Assembly: GCA_013289685.1 (NCBI GenBank)
Contig: JABCZL010000001.1
Coordinates: forward strand, 747,838 to 811,837
Length of the DNA stretch: 64,000 bases
DNA from: Acidobacteriota bacterium
GTDB lineage: Bacteria; Acidobacteriota; Terriglobia; Terriglobales; Acidobacteriaceae
Direction: 5' to 3'
The position numbers and the translations under genes are program-made. Positions 41,968-53,600 of this stretch are shown here, piece by piece. Below the pieces are notes generated by a model. The model had not been told where the DNA came from. It was given only the letters and a program-made list of their open reading frames with translations, and made no database searches. Within the stretch, counting starts at the first letter, position 1. Every line of letters starts with the position of its first letter.

Positions 41968-42063
41968 ATGACACGATTTACTCCAGGCACCGCATTTACC
42001 GCTTACTTCTGGTTTCCAGGAGCAGCGGCTGCGGAGCAGCTTGGAGTAAGGTTGAGCCCCTAA
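41968..42063 (+). CDS. Candidate attenuator leader peptide rich in Phe/Tyr/Trp
   Basis: 31-codon frame upstream of the DAHP synthase gene: MTRFTPGTAF, then TAYFWFPG, then a Gly/Ala stretch. Codons TAC TTC TGG TTT (42004-42015) put four aromatic residues in a row, and two more Phe codons lie upstream. A perfect terminator follows at 42095. No good ribosome site is seen before the ATG, so translation is not certain. TTACTCCA (41978-41985) and TGGAGTAA (42042-42049) are perfect complements and could form the protective leader stem. Confidence 0.55.
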   Translation: MTRFTPGTAFTAYFWFPGAAAAEQLGVRLSP

Positions 42064-42094
42064 AGGCAACCAGACCCAAACAAGCTTGAACCGC

Positions 42095-42127
42095 AAGCCG
42101 CGATCCACAGATCGCGGCTTTTGTTTT
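42095..42127 (+). terminator. Intrinsic terminator/attenuator before DAHP synthase
   Basis: A perfect 11-base-pair stem AAGCCGCGATC/GATCGCGGCTT with loop CACA, followed by TTGTTTT. It sits 35 bases before the DAHP synthase start, downstream of the aromatic leader frame. Its 5' arm with the preceding CCGC (42091-42101) can pair instead with GCGGCTGCGG at 42025-42034 inside the leader, one A bulged, which would break the terminator. Confidence 0.8.
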
Positions 42128-42161
42128 GGCGAAAACAAATCAAACAAGGAGAACCGGCCCA

Positions 42162-43196
42162 ATGATTGTCAACATGTCTGAGAAAGCCACTGAGCAGGAA
42201 ATCAACCACGTGATCGAACGTATTCGCGAGGCCGGATACCAGCCTCACGTCACGCGCGGCACCGAGCGCACCATCGTCGCCGCCGTGGGCAGCGGACGCC
42301 GCCACGAGATCGAAGCGCTCCAAGTCGCTCCCGGAGTGGACAACGTCGTCGCCATTGCCCAGCCCTTCAAACTCGTAAGCCGGCAGGTCAAGCCAGAGCG
42401 CACTGTCGTGAAGATCAACGGAGTGGCGATCGGTGGGCCGGAGGTCGTGGTCATCGCGGGCCCCTGTTCCGTCGAGTCGCGCACGCAGTTGCTCGACACC
42501 GCCCACGCTGTAAAACGCGCAGGAGCTGCCATGCTGCGCGGCGGAGCCTACAAGCCTCGAACCTCCCCCTATGATTTTCAGGGCCTTGGTTTGGAGGCGC
42601 TCAAGATTCTGCGCGAGGCTCGCGAAGAAACCGGCCTGCCCGTGGTCACCGAAGTGATGAGCACCGAAGACGTGGACGTCATCTGCGAGCACGTGGACAT
42701 GCTGCAGGTGGGAGCGCGCAACATGCAGAACTTCGCCCTGCTGCGCCGTCTGGCGACGGTCAACAAACCCATCCTGCTGAAGCGCGGACCGTCCGCTACG
42801 GTAAAAGAGTGGCTGCTTGCGGCCGAGTATCTACTTTCTGGAGGCAACCAGCAGGTTGTGCTGTGCGAGCGCGGCATCAAGACCTTCGAGACCGCAATGC
42901 GAAATACCATCGACCTGGCAGCGGTCGCTCTCGCTCGCGACCTGTCGCACCTGCCGGTGATCGCCGACCCATCGCACGGAACCGGCAAGCAGAGCCTGAT
43001 TGCGGCGGTGTCCCGTGCAGCAGTAGCCGTGGGAGCCGATGGTCTGATCATTGAGGTGCACCCGTGTCCCGAGCGAGCGCTCTCGGATGGGCCTCAGTCC
43101 CTCGACTTCGCGGGATTCGGAAAGGTGATGCGTGCGTTAGCAGAACCACTGCGGCAGACGGCCAGTTTGCCCGCGGCAGTGCCAGCGGCTTCGTAG
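42162..43196 (+). CDS. aroF: 3-deoxy-7-phosphoheptulonate (DAHP) synthase, type I-beta with N-terminal ACT-like domain
   Basis: 344 residues. Catalyses the first step of the shikimate pathway, from PEP and erythrose 4-phosphate. The N-terminal 75 residues form a regulatory ferredoxin-like domain of the Thermotoga type ([20 protein letters not shown]...). The barrel carries [63 protein letters not shown] and [10 protein letters not shown], including the metal/PEP residues. AAGGAG lies 11 bases before ATG 42162. Family members with this domain are inhibited by Tyr/Phe; the upstream leader suggests added transcriptional control. Confidence 0.95.
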   Translation: MIVNMSEKATEQEINHVIERIREAGYQPHVTRGTERTIVAAVGSGRRHEIEALQVAPGVDNVVAIAQPFKLVSRQVKPERTVVKINGVAIGGPEVVVIAGPCSVESRTQLLDTAHAVKRAGAAMLRGGAYKPRTSPYDFQGLGLEALKILREAREETGLPVVTEVMSTEDVDVICEHVDMLQVGARNMQNFALLRRLATVNKPILLKRGPSATVKEWLLAAEYLLSGGNQQVVLCERGIKTFETAMRNTIDLAAVALARDLSHLPVIADPSHGTGKQSLIAAVSRAAVAVGADGLIIEVHPCPERALSDGPQSLDFAGFGKVMRALAEPLRQTASLPAAVPAAS

Positions 43197-43419
43197 GATG
43201 CTTGCAGTAATGCCATCGCCCGGTACGAGGATCGTATCGAGTCGAACCCGTCCGGAGACTCTGTTGGCGATGAAATCACATGTCTGGGGAGCGTGATCGA
43301 AGTTGCCTTTATTATGTTTCTGTTTTCTCCCATTGGTCGCGGGAATATTGCCTCTACGCCCACAAAAGGTCAGTCGCCAAAGAGCGAAGTCTATTGCCGG
43401 CAGCCTTAGCACGGCGGCC

Positions 43420-44484
43420 TCAATCTATCTGCTTGATCTGCTTGAGGGAAATGCTGTGCGTCTTCACGAAGGCCTGAAACTCTGCCTCATTTTGAAGAAC
43501 CGTGCTTAGGGGCAGCGACAACATTTCTGCCCGGTTTCGCTCGATGCTCTCAAGGTAGCTCTGCCAAATTGGCGTGATTTTGTCGATGGGCATTCCCATT
43601 GCAGCCTCAAAATACGTCGGGTATCCGAGTCGATCATTAGCCGCAACTAGTCTGAGAAACCGCCTGAGCTTACCTTGCTCCCAAAGAAACATCGACGCCA
43701 TGCGCAGTTTGGATTCACTCTGCTCTGGTCCATCATCCTCTGAAATTATCCTCTTCAAATCGAGTCGAGTCAGCTCTGGCCCTAGCTCCCTTATCCTCCA
43801 CGGATTCTGAAATCCCCAATAGAGAACTAGATGTCCGCCGTTCCAATACCCGTAGAACTTCTCAAAGAAAGTTGGGACTCCCTCAACCGCCCAAGCGGGT
43901 CTGTGTGGAAGGTTCTCTTCAACGAGAGGATGCAGGGCTTCATGCGCGAATGTCCCCAAACCTGAATCCTCGTACGTCGCCAGCAATTTCTTCGAAAAGA
44001 GGTAAATACCAAAGTCAGATAGATCTTGGATTTCTAAGTCGCGGTGCATGAACTGAACAAACTTACCTTCATCCTGACAGATGAAAACGCGGATTGGATA
44101 GCCCCGATCTGCATTGAAGAAATCGCGCTTCACGATATCCACAAAGTTATCCGCTAATCGGATTGTCCCTGCATTTTGTGGGGACTCACTTTGTAAGCGA
44201 AAGTCGAAGTAGGGTGTCTGATGATGAAAAGGAAACCGAGCCTCGAAGTTCTCTGAACCCGCGTTCTGAAACGCTGTGCCTTGGGAGTGTACGGTTTGAG
44301 AAGCCGTGTCGTGCGAACCTGTACAACCACAACATGCGGCCAACGTCATCAGTGCGATACGTAGCCAAAGTCTGATAGGCGCAGCGGACCCCATACTCAC
44401 GCGGTGGGATCGGCGCATGAATAACGCCGCCACTCCAGCAGCCAGGCACACAACTACACTGGAACCAATAGGGGATAAACGCAT
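43420..44484 (-). CDS. Putative zinc metallopeptidase-like lipoprotein (HExxH)
   Basis: 354 residues. An HEALH motif (181-185) lies in GLGTFAHEALHPLVEENL, followed by Trp-Ala-Val-Glu-Gly (Glu201), the spacing of gluzincin-type peptidases in the DUF1570/peptidase-MA-like group. The segment LMTLAACCGC could be a lipobox (Cys51). If so, a start at the internal Met31 (44394) would give a normal lipoprotein signal, and the longer frame has an extra hydrophobic segment. Base composition is visibly more AT-rich than in neighbouring genes, suggesting transfer. It stands alone; the 223 bases before it toward aroF hold nothing recognised. Confidence 0.65.
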   Translation of the reverse strand: MRLSPIGSSVVVCLAAGVAALFMRRSHRVSMGSAAPIRLWLRIALMTLAACCGCTGSHDTASQTVHSQGTAFQNAGSENFEARFPFHHQTPYFDFRLQSESPQNAGTIRLADNFVDIVKRDFFNADRGYPIRVFICQDEGKFVQFMHRDLEIQDLSDFGIYLFSKKLLATYEDSGLGTFAHEALHPLVEENLPHRPAWAVEGVPTFFEKFYGYWNGGHLVLYWGFQNPWRIRELGPELTRLDLKRIISEDDGPEQSESKLRMASMFLWEQGKLRRFLRLVAANDRLGYPTYFEAAMGMPIDKITPIWQSYLESIERNRAEMLSLPLSTVLQNEAEFQAFVKTHSISLKQIKQID

Positions 44485-44612
44485 GAATTCAACAATTTTG
44501 TGACGACTGCAGCATAATTGGCGAACAACCGACTTTACACTGACTAAGTAGCGATGTCACAGTTGAGAACCCTTCACGAACAAGTTTGACTTGCACATAA
44601 CTGCGTGCGCAC

Positions 44613-47600
44613 TCAGCGTCCTGTCGGGCTCGCCGCTGACTGCTTCACCTGCATGGCGGGATCGCCAAACAGAATGAACGTCCGGCGTACGTCGGCATCG
44701 CTGATCTTCTTTTTGGCCTTCACAATCGCATCGCCCAACGCGGCACCCGTTGCGCCCACAGCATTTTGCACGACCAATGCGTCGAGGCTGGTTTGCGGAG
44801 GAGGCTGGTTCAGCCCGCTTGAGGCCAGCACTGCTACGGCGCCGCCGTTCGGCGCCAGCAGCAGCGTTACGCCCAGCGCGGGCGGCGCATACACATCCTG
44901 GAAGAATCCGTTCAGACAGTCCATGATCAGAAAGACCGGAAGTTGCGATCCGTTAGTCAGTGAGCTTACTGAATCGGTGTCGAAAATATCGGATCCGGAC
45001 CACTGTCCCTCGGAGCCGTGTCCAAGATAGTTCACCAGCAGCTGCCCCGAGTTAATCGCGTTGAGAATGTCGGTTCTGGTTGCGGCCGTAGTGCCCGCCG
45101 TGTCCGCGAATACGTCGGTCACCTGCATGGTCGCTGGCAGCTTTGCCTGAACCGTCTGGCTGTCCTGCGTAAAGCTCTCGGTGTCGTCCTTGTCGGCCAC
45201 CATGAGCGCGTTCCCGGTCCACGGACCATTGGTGGACTGGCCCTCATAAGTGGCAATCTTCCCTACAACGGTGGTGGCTTCGTCCACGGTGCTGACCGGC
45301 AGGCGGCCGGTGGCGATAGTCGGCAAGCCAGTGCCGGTGAAGTCGGAGAACCAGTCGTCCGACGCCGTCATCAGGCTGCTGGAAGGCACGATGCGGGTCG
45401 GGACCACGTCCAGGTAGCCGAAGCCCAAATAGTTTCTCGGGTCGAACGACGCCCGCCCGTTCAACAGCAGGTAAGCCGGCGGCTTCTTCCAGCTCTGATT
45501 CGCCGTCTGCAGGAATTGCCGGATCGCAAACGGCGTGCGCTCGCCGAAGTTGAATTCGTCATACAGGTCGTTGACGGGCACTACGGCAGATGATTTTCCC
45601 GCGGCCTGGTGGGCGCGAACCAACGGCGCCAGTGCTCCGGCAAACGGTCCGTAGGTGACCATGGCAATGTCGGCGCCCGCCTGCGGACTGTGCCAATGCG
45701 AGGGATGGTTCGGCCACACGCCGGCCGCGGACGCGACGCGATCATCGGCCACCGCCAGCAGAGTATGCCGTGCTGGAGACGCCGGATTCGTGGTGGTGAA
45801 CGGTACCTGCACGGCAATTTCATTTGTACCGGTCGTCAAGATCGAAATCACCTGCGGCGTCAACTGCACGGGACGATTCGGATCCGTGATATCGAGCACT
45901 GTCGGCGCACTCGTGAAACCATTGACCATGAGCTCGTCGCCAGCCCGTCCCGTGAACTTCAGCTGGTCGTTATCCGCCGCATACAAATGCGGATAAGTGA
46001 TGCGGATGTAGTCGACCAGGCTGGTGTCGTACTCCCCATTCTGCGCGGTGAGCGTGACCGTGTTGCTCCCCGATTGCAACACGCCTGGCGGAACCGTGAC
46101 GCTCAGAGTACCTTTGGCCTGACCGGTGAAAGTCACGTCCCCCAGTGCGGTGCCATTCAACACAACTTGTACGTCATGCGGGAAAGCCGTGATCACGCCC
46201 TGCAGCACCACTTCAAGGCGCGCTGCCTGCGTGGACGTAGTGCTAAGGTTGGGCACCTCGAGCACCTGCTCCACAGTGGGCGATATCAGAGCACCGAAGA
46301 AGTTTTCGCCATTCGATGTCAGTAGCGCCGCAAAATAGATCGTATGCTGCCGTAGTTCAACGGTTGCGGTATAACTGGCCGCAGGCTGGTTCGAGCCCGA
46401 GGAGACTGGAAGCTGCGCGATGCGCGCGCCTCGTCCGTCGCCGGCAACCAGCCAGTAGACGCGTGTGCCGGAGAACACGGTATCGATTCCCGTACCGTAG
46501 AAATTGATCGCGGCCTGCGGCCCGAAGCCGCCGGGACCTGCAGTGGCGCCTGTGATTTGTAACGGCTGCTCGGTCGCCTCGGCGTACAGATGGAGCTGCG
46601 CCGGATCGACGCCATGATCGAGTCCGGCCTTCACCAGATCCGGTTGCCCCACGCGATACCAGCCTTCCTGCCGCACGTAAATCTTGACCGCAGGGTGTGC
46701 CGCCAGTTCGAACTGTTTCTGAATCTGGCTTGGAGTCGGCGCGGCAGCGTCCGGCAACGTCTCGACCACATGACTTTCCTGGCTGCCGGGCGTCGGAGGC
46801 AGTGCTTGGTTCATCTGGCTCAACATCCGAGTCTCCGACGCAGGTGCGTCTGTGGCCACCGACCCCGCCGACGCGGAAACCGGCCCGTGCATGGTGCGCG
46901 TGCCGTTCACGTCGATGTCTTCCAGCCAGTAGGACGATCCCATAACTCCCGCGGACGGATCAATCCAGGCGTAATTCCGGCCCGCATGTTTGGGGAGCGC
47001 GCCGCTCATGAGCAGCGCCGAGCCTGCAATCACCGAAGGATTCATGCGGACCCGGTTTCCGTTCAGATCGCGGTACACGTTGAATCCCAGATTGTGCGCC
47101 TCGCCGCCAGTCTTCCACGTTAAGACGACGCGGTTGGCACCGTTCTTGTCGGTGCCGAAGTGCGCCGAGAACGTCTGCAGCGTGATCCTGGTCGGCGCGG
47201 TAATGGTCTCGTTCTGCGTCGAAGTATTATTGGCCGGAGTCGGGTCCGTCTGGTCTGCCGAGACGGTTGCGGTATTGGAGACGAATCCCGGCGTGTTGGG
47301 CAGCGTAAGGATCGAAATCGTTGCCGTCGCCGCATTCGCCATCGTCCCCAGCAGGCAAGTTACGGTTCCACCTGCCTCGGAGCACGAACCCTGGGTCGTG
47401 CTCGTCGAGAGGTAAGTCACTGCCGAGGGCAGAGTGTCAGTCACCGTCACATTCGTCGCGGATGCCGGACCGTTATTGGTCACCGTCAGCGTGTAAGTAA
47501 GCGGAGTTCCTTCGGTCACCGGATTCGGAGTCCCCGTTTTCACGATCGCCATGTCCGCGCTGTTGGCGTTGCCAACCACAACGGTCGCGCTGGCAGTATT

Positions 47601-50600
47601 CGTCGTGATGCTGGGCACTACGTTGCCGGCCGTGGCCGTGACCGCATCGGTGATGCTCGTTCCCGATGGCGTCCCCGCGTTCACCTGCAGCACGAGGCTG
47701 AACGTTGCAGTGTTCGCCGCACCGAGGCCCAAACTGCCACTGTCAGTGCACGTAATTGCGCCGGTGCCGCCGACGGGCGGCAGAGTCCCGCAAGCCCATC
47801 CCGCCGGAGGAGTCATCGACACAAAGGTCGTGTTCGGCGGCGTGGTCTCGGTAATGGTCGTCGGGGCAGTCGTCACCGCTGGACCATTGTTCGTGACCGT
47901 CTGCGTATAAGTCACGTTGCTCCCAGCCGCAACCGAAGTGGCGGAAGGAGAATTCGTCGCGAACAGATCGGCGTCGGTTGCAAGAGCGACCACGTCCGCC
48001 GCGGTCGCCGTATTGTTCGCTGAGTTGGGATCCGCCGTTGTAGAACTTACCGTCGCCGTGTCGTTGATGGGCGTGCCATGCACGGTTCCCGCAACGACCT
48101 TCACTACTAAAGTGAACGCGCCGGCCCCGGGCGCGACGCTGGGATTCGTGCAGCTGATGTTTCCCGTTCCGCCCACGGCCGGTAGAGTTCCGCAAGTCCA
48201 CCCCGCCGGCGGAGTCATCGACACAAAGGTTGTGTTCGGCGGCGTGACCTCGGTCAAGCTCGCGCTGGCCGCCGCGCTGGGCCCGTTGTTGGTTACAACC
48301 TGGGTGTAGGTAATGGGATTGTTGGCCAGCACCGGGACTGGACTCGCACTATTCGTCACCGAAAGGTCGGCAGAGTCCCCGACCTGCACGTTGACCGCAG
48401 CACTGTTGTTGCCGCCGTTCGGATCGACGCTGGTCGAGGAAACCGAATCGGTTTGAGCGATGGTCGTTCCCTGCGCCACATTCGAGTTCACGGTTACAAA
48501 GAAAGAAAAGTTCGCCGTGGTATTGGCCGGCATCGCCGCCGTGTCCGTACAAGTGAGGCCTGCGCACGTCCATCCCGCCGGCCCAGACAGGGTCCCCGCC
48601 GTCGTGCCCGCGGGCACGGTTTCGGTGAACACCGGAGGATTCGCCGCCGCCGGACCGTTGTTGGTCACACTCTGGGTATAAGTAATGTTGTTGCCGGCTG
48701 TCACCGGGTTCGGGCTTGCGGAATTGGTCACGCTCAAATCCGCCTGCGCGCCTGACGCCACCGCGATATTCACCGCCGCCGAGTTATCCAACAGATTCGT
48801 ATCGTGGGTCGTGGTGGTGGCCGTGTCAACATCGGTAATAATTGTTCCTGCCACCGTTCCCGCGATCACGTTAAAAACAGCCGTGATCGTTCCGGTCGAA
48901 CCCGGCGGCACGCTGGGATTCGTGCAGTTCACCGGCCCGGTGGGCGAACAAGTCCAGGTCCCTCCACCCGTGGTGACCGCCACCGCCGACACAAATGTAG
49001 TGTGCACTGGCGTCAATTCCGTCAGCGCCGCCGTGCTGCAATTGCTGGGACCGTGATTGAACACGGTCTGGGTGTAGGTAATGTTCGACCCGGCGGTCAC
49101 CGGACTCGGAGTGCCAGTGTTGGTCACGGTCAGATCGCAAGCGATGCTGACGTTGGTGACAACCGTCGTGGCGCTGGTATTTACTGAGTTGGTCGCCGAC
49201 AGATTTGAAGTTGCTGTAATTGTGGGCGCGACCACGCTCGCCGCAACGTTGACCACGACAACAATGTTGGCGGAAGCTCCCACCGCCAGACTCGGATCGG
49301 TACAGGTTACGTTTCCGGCAGCGCCGACCGGAGGGGTCACGCAGGTCCACCCAGCCGGCGCCAGCACAGACTGGAACGTGGTGTTCGCGGGCGTCGCTTC
49401 AGTGAAATTCGCAGTTGTTGCCGCCGCCGGACCGTTGTTCGTCACAGTCTGCGCGTAAGTGATATTGTTCCCCGCGATCACCGTGGAGGGCGATCCCGCC
49501 GTGCTCAGCACCAGGTCCGCCTGGGCTGCGGTTGCGACTATGTCGTTGGCCACCGCAGAGTTGGCTCCGTACGACTGGTTGGTCGCGGTCACCGTCGCCG
49601 TGTCAGTGATGGCAGTTGCGCTGGGCGTTGCCGCCTTAACCAGATAGACCACCGTAAATGTTCCTGAGACGCCCGCACCTACGTTTGGATTCGAGCACGG
49701 CGTCCCCGGAAATCCTACGCAACTCCATCCTGCTGGAGCCGTCACCGACTGGTATGTCAGGCGCGCAGCCGGCAGGTTCGTCTCGGAAAATGAACCGTTG
49801 GTTATGGGCGTGGTCCCGGTATTCGTCACCACCTGCGTATAGGTGATGAGATTCCCGGCCTGCACCGGAACGGGCGACGCAACGTTCGTCACCGACAGGT
49901 TTGGCCCAGTTGCACCTACCAGGGTGTTGACGGTAGCCGTGTTGTTTGCGGAATTCGGATCGGCGGCCGAGGAACCCACCGACACCGTCCCCGTGATAAC
50001 AGTTCCGTTCGCGGTTCCAGCAGTGACTTTCACGACCATCGTAAACGTGCCCGAGGTCACCGCGGGCATGTTGGCGTTGGTACAGACCACATTTCCAGTC
50101 GCTCCGACCGCGGTGTTCAGGCAACTCCATCCCGCCGGAGCAGCGATTGAGACCAGCGTCGTATTCGCCGGAATCGTCGCCACGACGGTGGCGTTGTCGG
50201 CAGCGCTCGGTCCATTGTTGGTCACTACCTGCGTATAAGTAATGTTGGCGCCGGCCGCAACGACGGGAATCGGCGACCCGGCATCGGTCACACTCATGTC
50301 GGCACTGGAAACCACGTTCGCGACGTCGGTCGAAGTGTCGTTGAGCGGGCTCACATCACCACCCCCGCTGACAACGCCAGTGTTGGTCAGCGTTGCCGGG
50401 GCCGATTGCGAGACGTTCGCGCTCACCGCGATCGACGGATAACTGGCACCAGCGGCCAGCGAATTGGATGTCGTGCAACTCATCGTTTGCCCGGAGACGG
50501 AGCACGTCCATCCGGTTCCCGACGCAGCAGTTGGGCTGATGCCCAACGGAAGCGTGTCGTTCACCGTCACCAGGCCGCTGGTCGCGCCCAGAAGGCTGAC

Positions 50601-53600
50601 ATTTGAGAGTGCAAGCGTGTAGCTGGCGGTGGCGCCGCGGGTGAAGGTCACGCCTCCGTGACTCTTGGCGATCGAGAGGTCTGGAAGGCGGGCGCAAACC
50701 TCAGTGGACTGAAGTCCCGTGACCTGCGAAAGAGTGACCGTGGTAGCACTTGTTCCTGCGGAACCCGGTGTAGCTCCGTACGGCACTCCGGGATTTTCAG
50801 TCAGGCCGTTGGCGCCGCCGCTTACGCTCACGCTCGCCGGAGTTCCGGAAACGTAGATTACGCCGCCACCCCCGCCACCCCCCGGTCCATGCCGGTTCGC
50901 CAAGGTATAAGCCTTGCTCTGCCAGGCGTTGCCGCCATTTCCCCCGTTGGCTTGCAGCGTCAGCCCGCCTTCTCCGCCGCTGGCCGCCAGCATCACGATC
51001 GTGCCGCCCGCGCCACCACCGCCGCCGGCGTCGTTCGCCGTGCCGTTGTAGGCGTTCGTGCCATTGGCCGTCACCGTTCCTGCTCCCGCAAAACTGTTAG
51101 CGCGAATAAAGATAATGCCTCCGCCCGTCGATCCACCGCTGGCCTGATTGTCGCCGTCGGAGTTGTTGCGCGTTCCGGCGCCGCCTCCGCCGCCCATCGC
51201 CATGCGGTCAATCGTCGCGGGAAATGCTGCGCCGCCTTCGCCGCCGGTGCTGAGGTTTGAGTTCCAGGAGTCGCCGCCGAATCCGCCCGACCCTCCGTTA
51301 CTGCCGCCTCCACCGCCCGCGTTGTCGTCGTTGATGACAGGATCGGCATCCGTTCCGCCGCCGCCAGCGTTGCCTGGCGCTCCGCGCGCCATGCTGCCGT
51401 CAGTTCCCGCCGTACCGCTGGGATAACCGACTGTCGCGGTGGTTTGGAGGAAAGTTCCTCCCGTTTCCACCCACATAGGAGTTCCCGCCACGCCTTCACC
51501 CTTGGCGGCATCCACGCCAGTCGCACCACCAGCAGCGCCGGTGTACGCGGTCGGCGAAATATATTGATAGTCGGTGTTTGCGCCGCCGTATCCCCCGATG
51601 AGCTGCATGCCGGCTCCGCCGCGGAATCCCTTGCCGTCGACCGACGCGCCCCCTAGAGTCAACGTGTTTGCAATATCCAGCGCAAGAATTCCCCCCGTCA
51701 ATCCATTCCAAGCTGCCGCCGTCACACCCCCCAGCGTTGCCGACGTATACTGCGGAACCAGCACGACCTGATAGGTGCTCGCTCCCTTGGTCGCCGACGG
51801 CGCCGCCGCCGTGTAGCCAAAGACGAGCCCTCCGCCCACTCCCGCGCCCAGGATCGACACCGAGCCTCCACTAATCGGTCCCGTCGCGGTTACAAATTCA
51901 TAGTTGCCGGCATTATTGATGGCGGTGAATCCCGCCCCGGTGGATCCGTTTCCGTACGCCACCGTGTTGGAAACACTGATGCTGGCGTCTTGCATCTGAA
52001 TCACGAGCAATTCGGTTCCAGCCGAGATCGTTCCGCTGCCGTTCGCCGTACCCAGCGGAATGGACGTCGCTCCCGCCGACACCGAAGCCGCTCCGGGATA
52101 GTACGTATTCACTACTCCGCTCAAAGTTCCACCCGCAGCGAGCGTACTCGTTCCACACACCACGCTGACCACCGGCGCCAAGGCAACATAAGTATTATTT
52201 CCCGTGTTCGGATCGGGAGGCGTTCCAGAATCGGTGAGCGTCGCGGTGTTCGGATAGAAACCTGCCGCGGTTGTTGCGACCGTTACCGCGATGGTCGCCG
52301 TCGCTCCGCTCAGGAAAGGAGTCGGCAACGTGCAGGTGATGGTAGCTCCGGTGACGCATGTCGTCCCGACACTGGGATTGACCGATAGGATCGACAGACC
52401 GGCAGATGCATACGTATCGGTCATCGTGGCGCCGACAGCCGGCGATGGGCCATTATTGAAAACTTTGATGTTGTAAGTGGAGTTTTGCCCAAGGGGCACC
52501 GCGCTAACGCTGGTGGTAACGGCAATGTCTGCCGTGCTCGGATTGATTCCTACTCCTCCCTCCGACCAGTTGGATGTGCCGCTGAATGTCTCTGAATTCG
52601 GCACGCTCGGCGCACCCGAGCGAGTCGTTCCCACCCCGCTCACTCCGGGATTCGCGTTGTTTGAACTTTGGACATTCCACTGCACAGTTTGCGTGCCCAG
52701 CCCTTGAGCGACCGTCTGATCTCCGCCGGTGGATAGAGTGTCGATCACCATCCCGTTCACCACACCGGGGATATCGACCTGCGAGTAGGTTCCCCCCGCG
52801 CCCTGATTGGCGACGAACGTCCCGAGTGGCGAGGTCTGATCTGCGTCCGTAAATGTAGTCGCAGCCGCCACCACGCCCACATTGCCCGCTGTGGGCAGGT
52901 TCACGGTGACCGCGACGTTGTAGGGTCCTCCGCTGGCCGGCGCCACCAGGTACCACATCTCCACTCGTCGCGTGTTACCCGCATCATTGTGCGCCCCAAC
53001 AAAGCTCAGCGTAGACGCCCCGTTGTACGTCACGCTCACCACGCCCGTCCCGGGAACCGCGGTGATGTTCATGGAAACGCTGACGATCAACAGTCGATTC
53101 GCAGTCGCAGTCGTCGTGTGAGTAAACGTGAGAGTTGAATTCCCGGGGCCCGTCATGGTCGCCGAACCAGAGGTCGCGGCATCCACCAGCACTTGCGCAC
53201 TTGAGTAGGTAGCCGCCAGCAGCACACACAAGAGCGGCCAGAGGCTGAGAAACGAGAACGATCCCGTCCGCGCTCGACTCTTCGTTCTCCTCACTCGATC
53301 CAGCAATCTGTTTGCGCCGCGTTGTCCTCGCGCAGCGCAGCACAGCACACGTCCGCCCAGCCCCCGCAGCTTCGCCCGCACCGTGCGCGTTCCCACCCGC
53401 ACATCTTTGGACACGGCTATACCCACAATCTCTTCGCCACTGACCGCTGGGTCGTCCTGCTGGCCGCAATCGCCGCGTGTGATGAAGACATCCTGCTCCG
53501 CATCTGCGACCACCAGCCGGTGCAAGCGAAACCCCATCTCGCCCTTCACCAGAACAATGTCTCCCTTGCGCAGTTCCGCCAGCACGGCGGATTTCACGTG

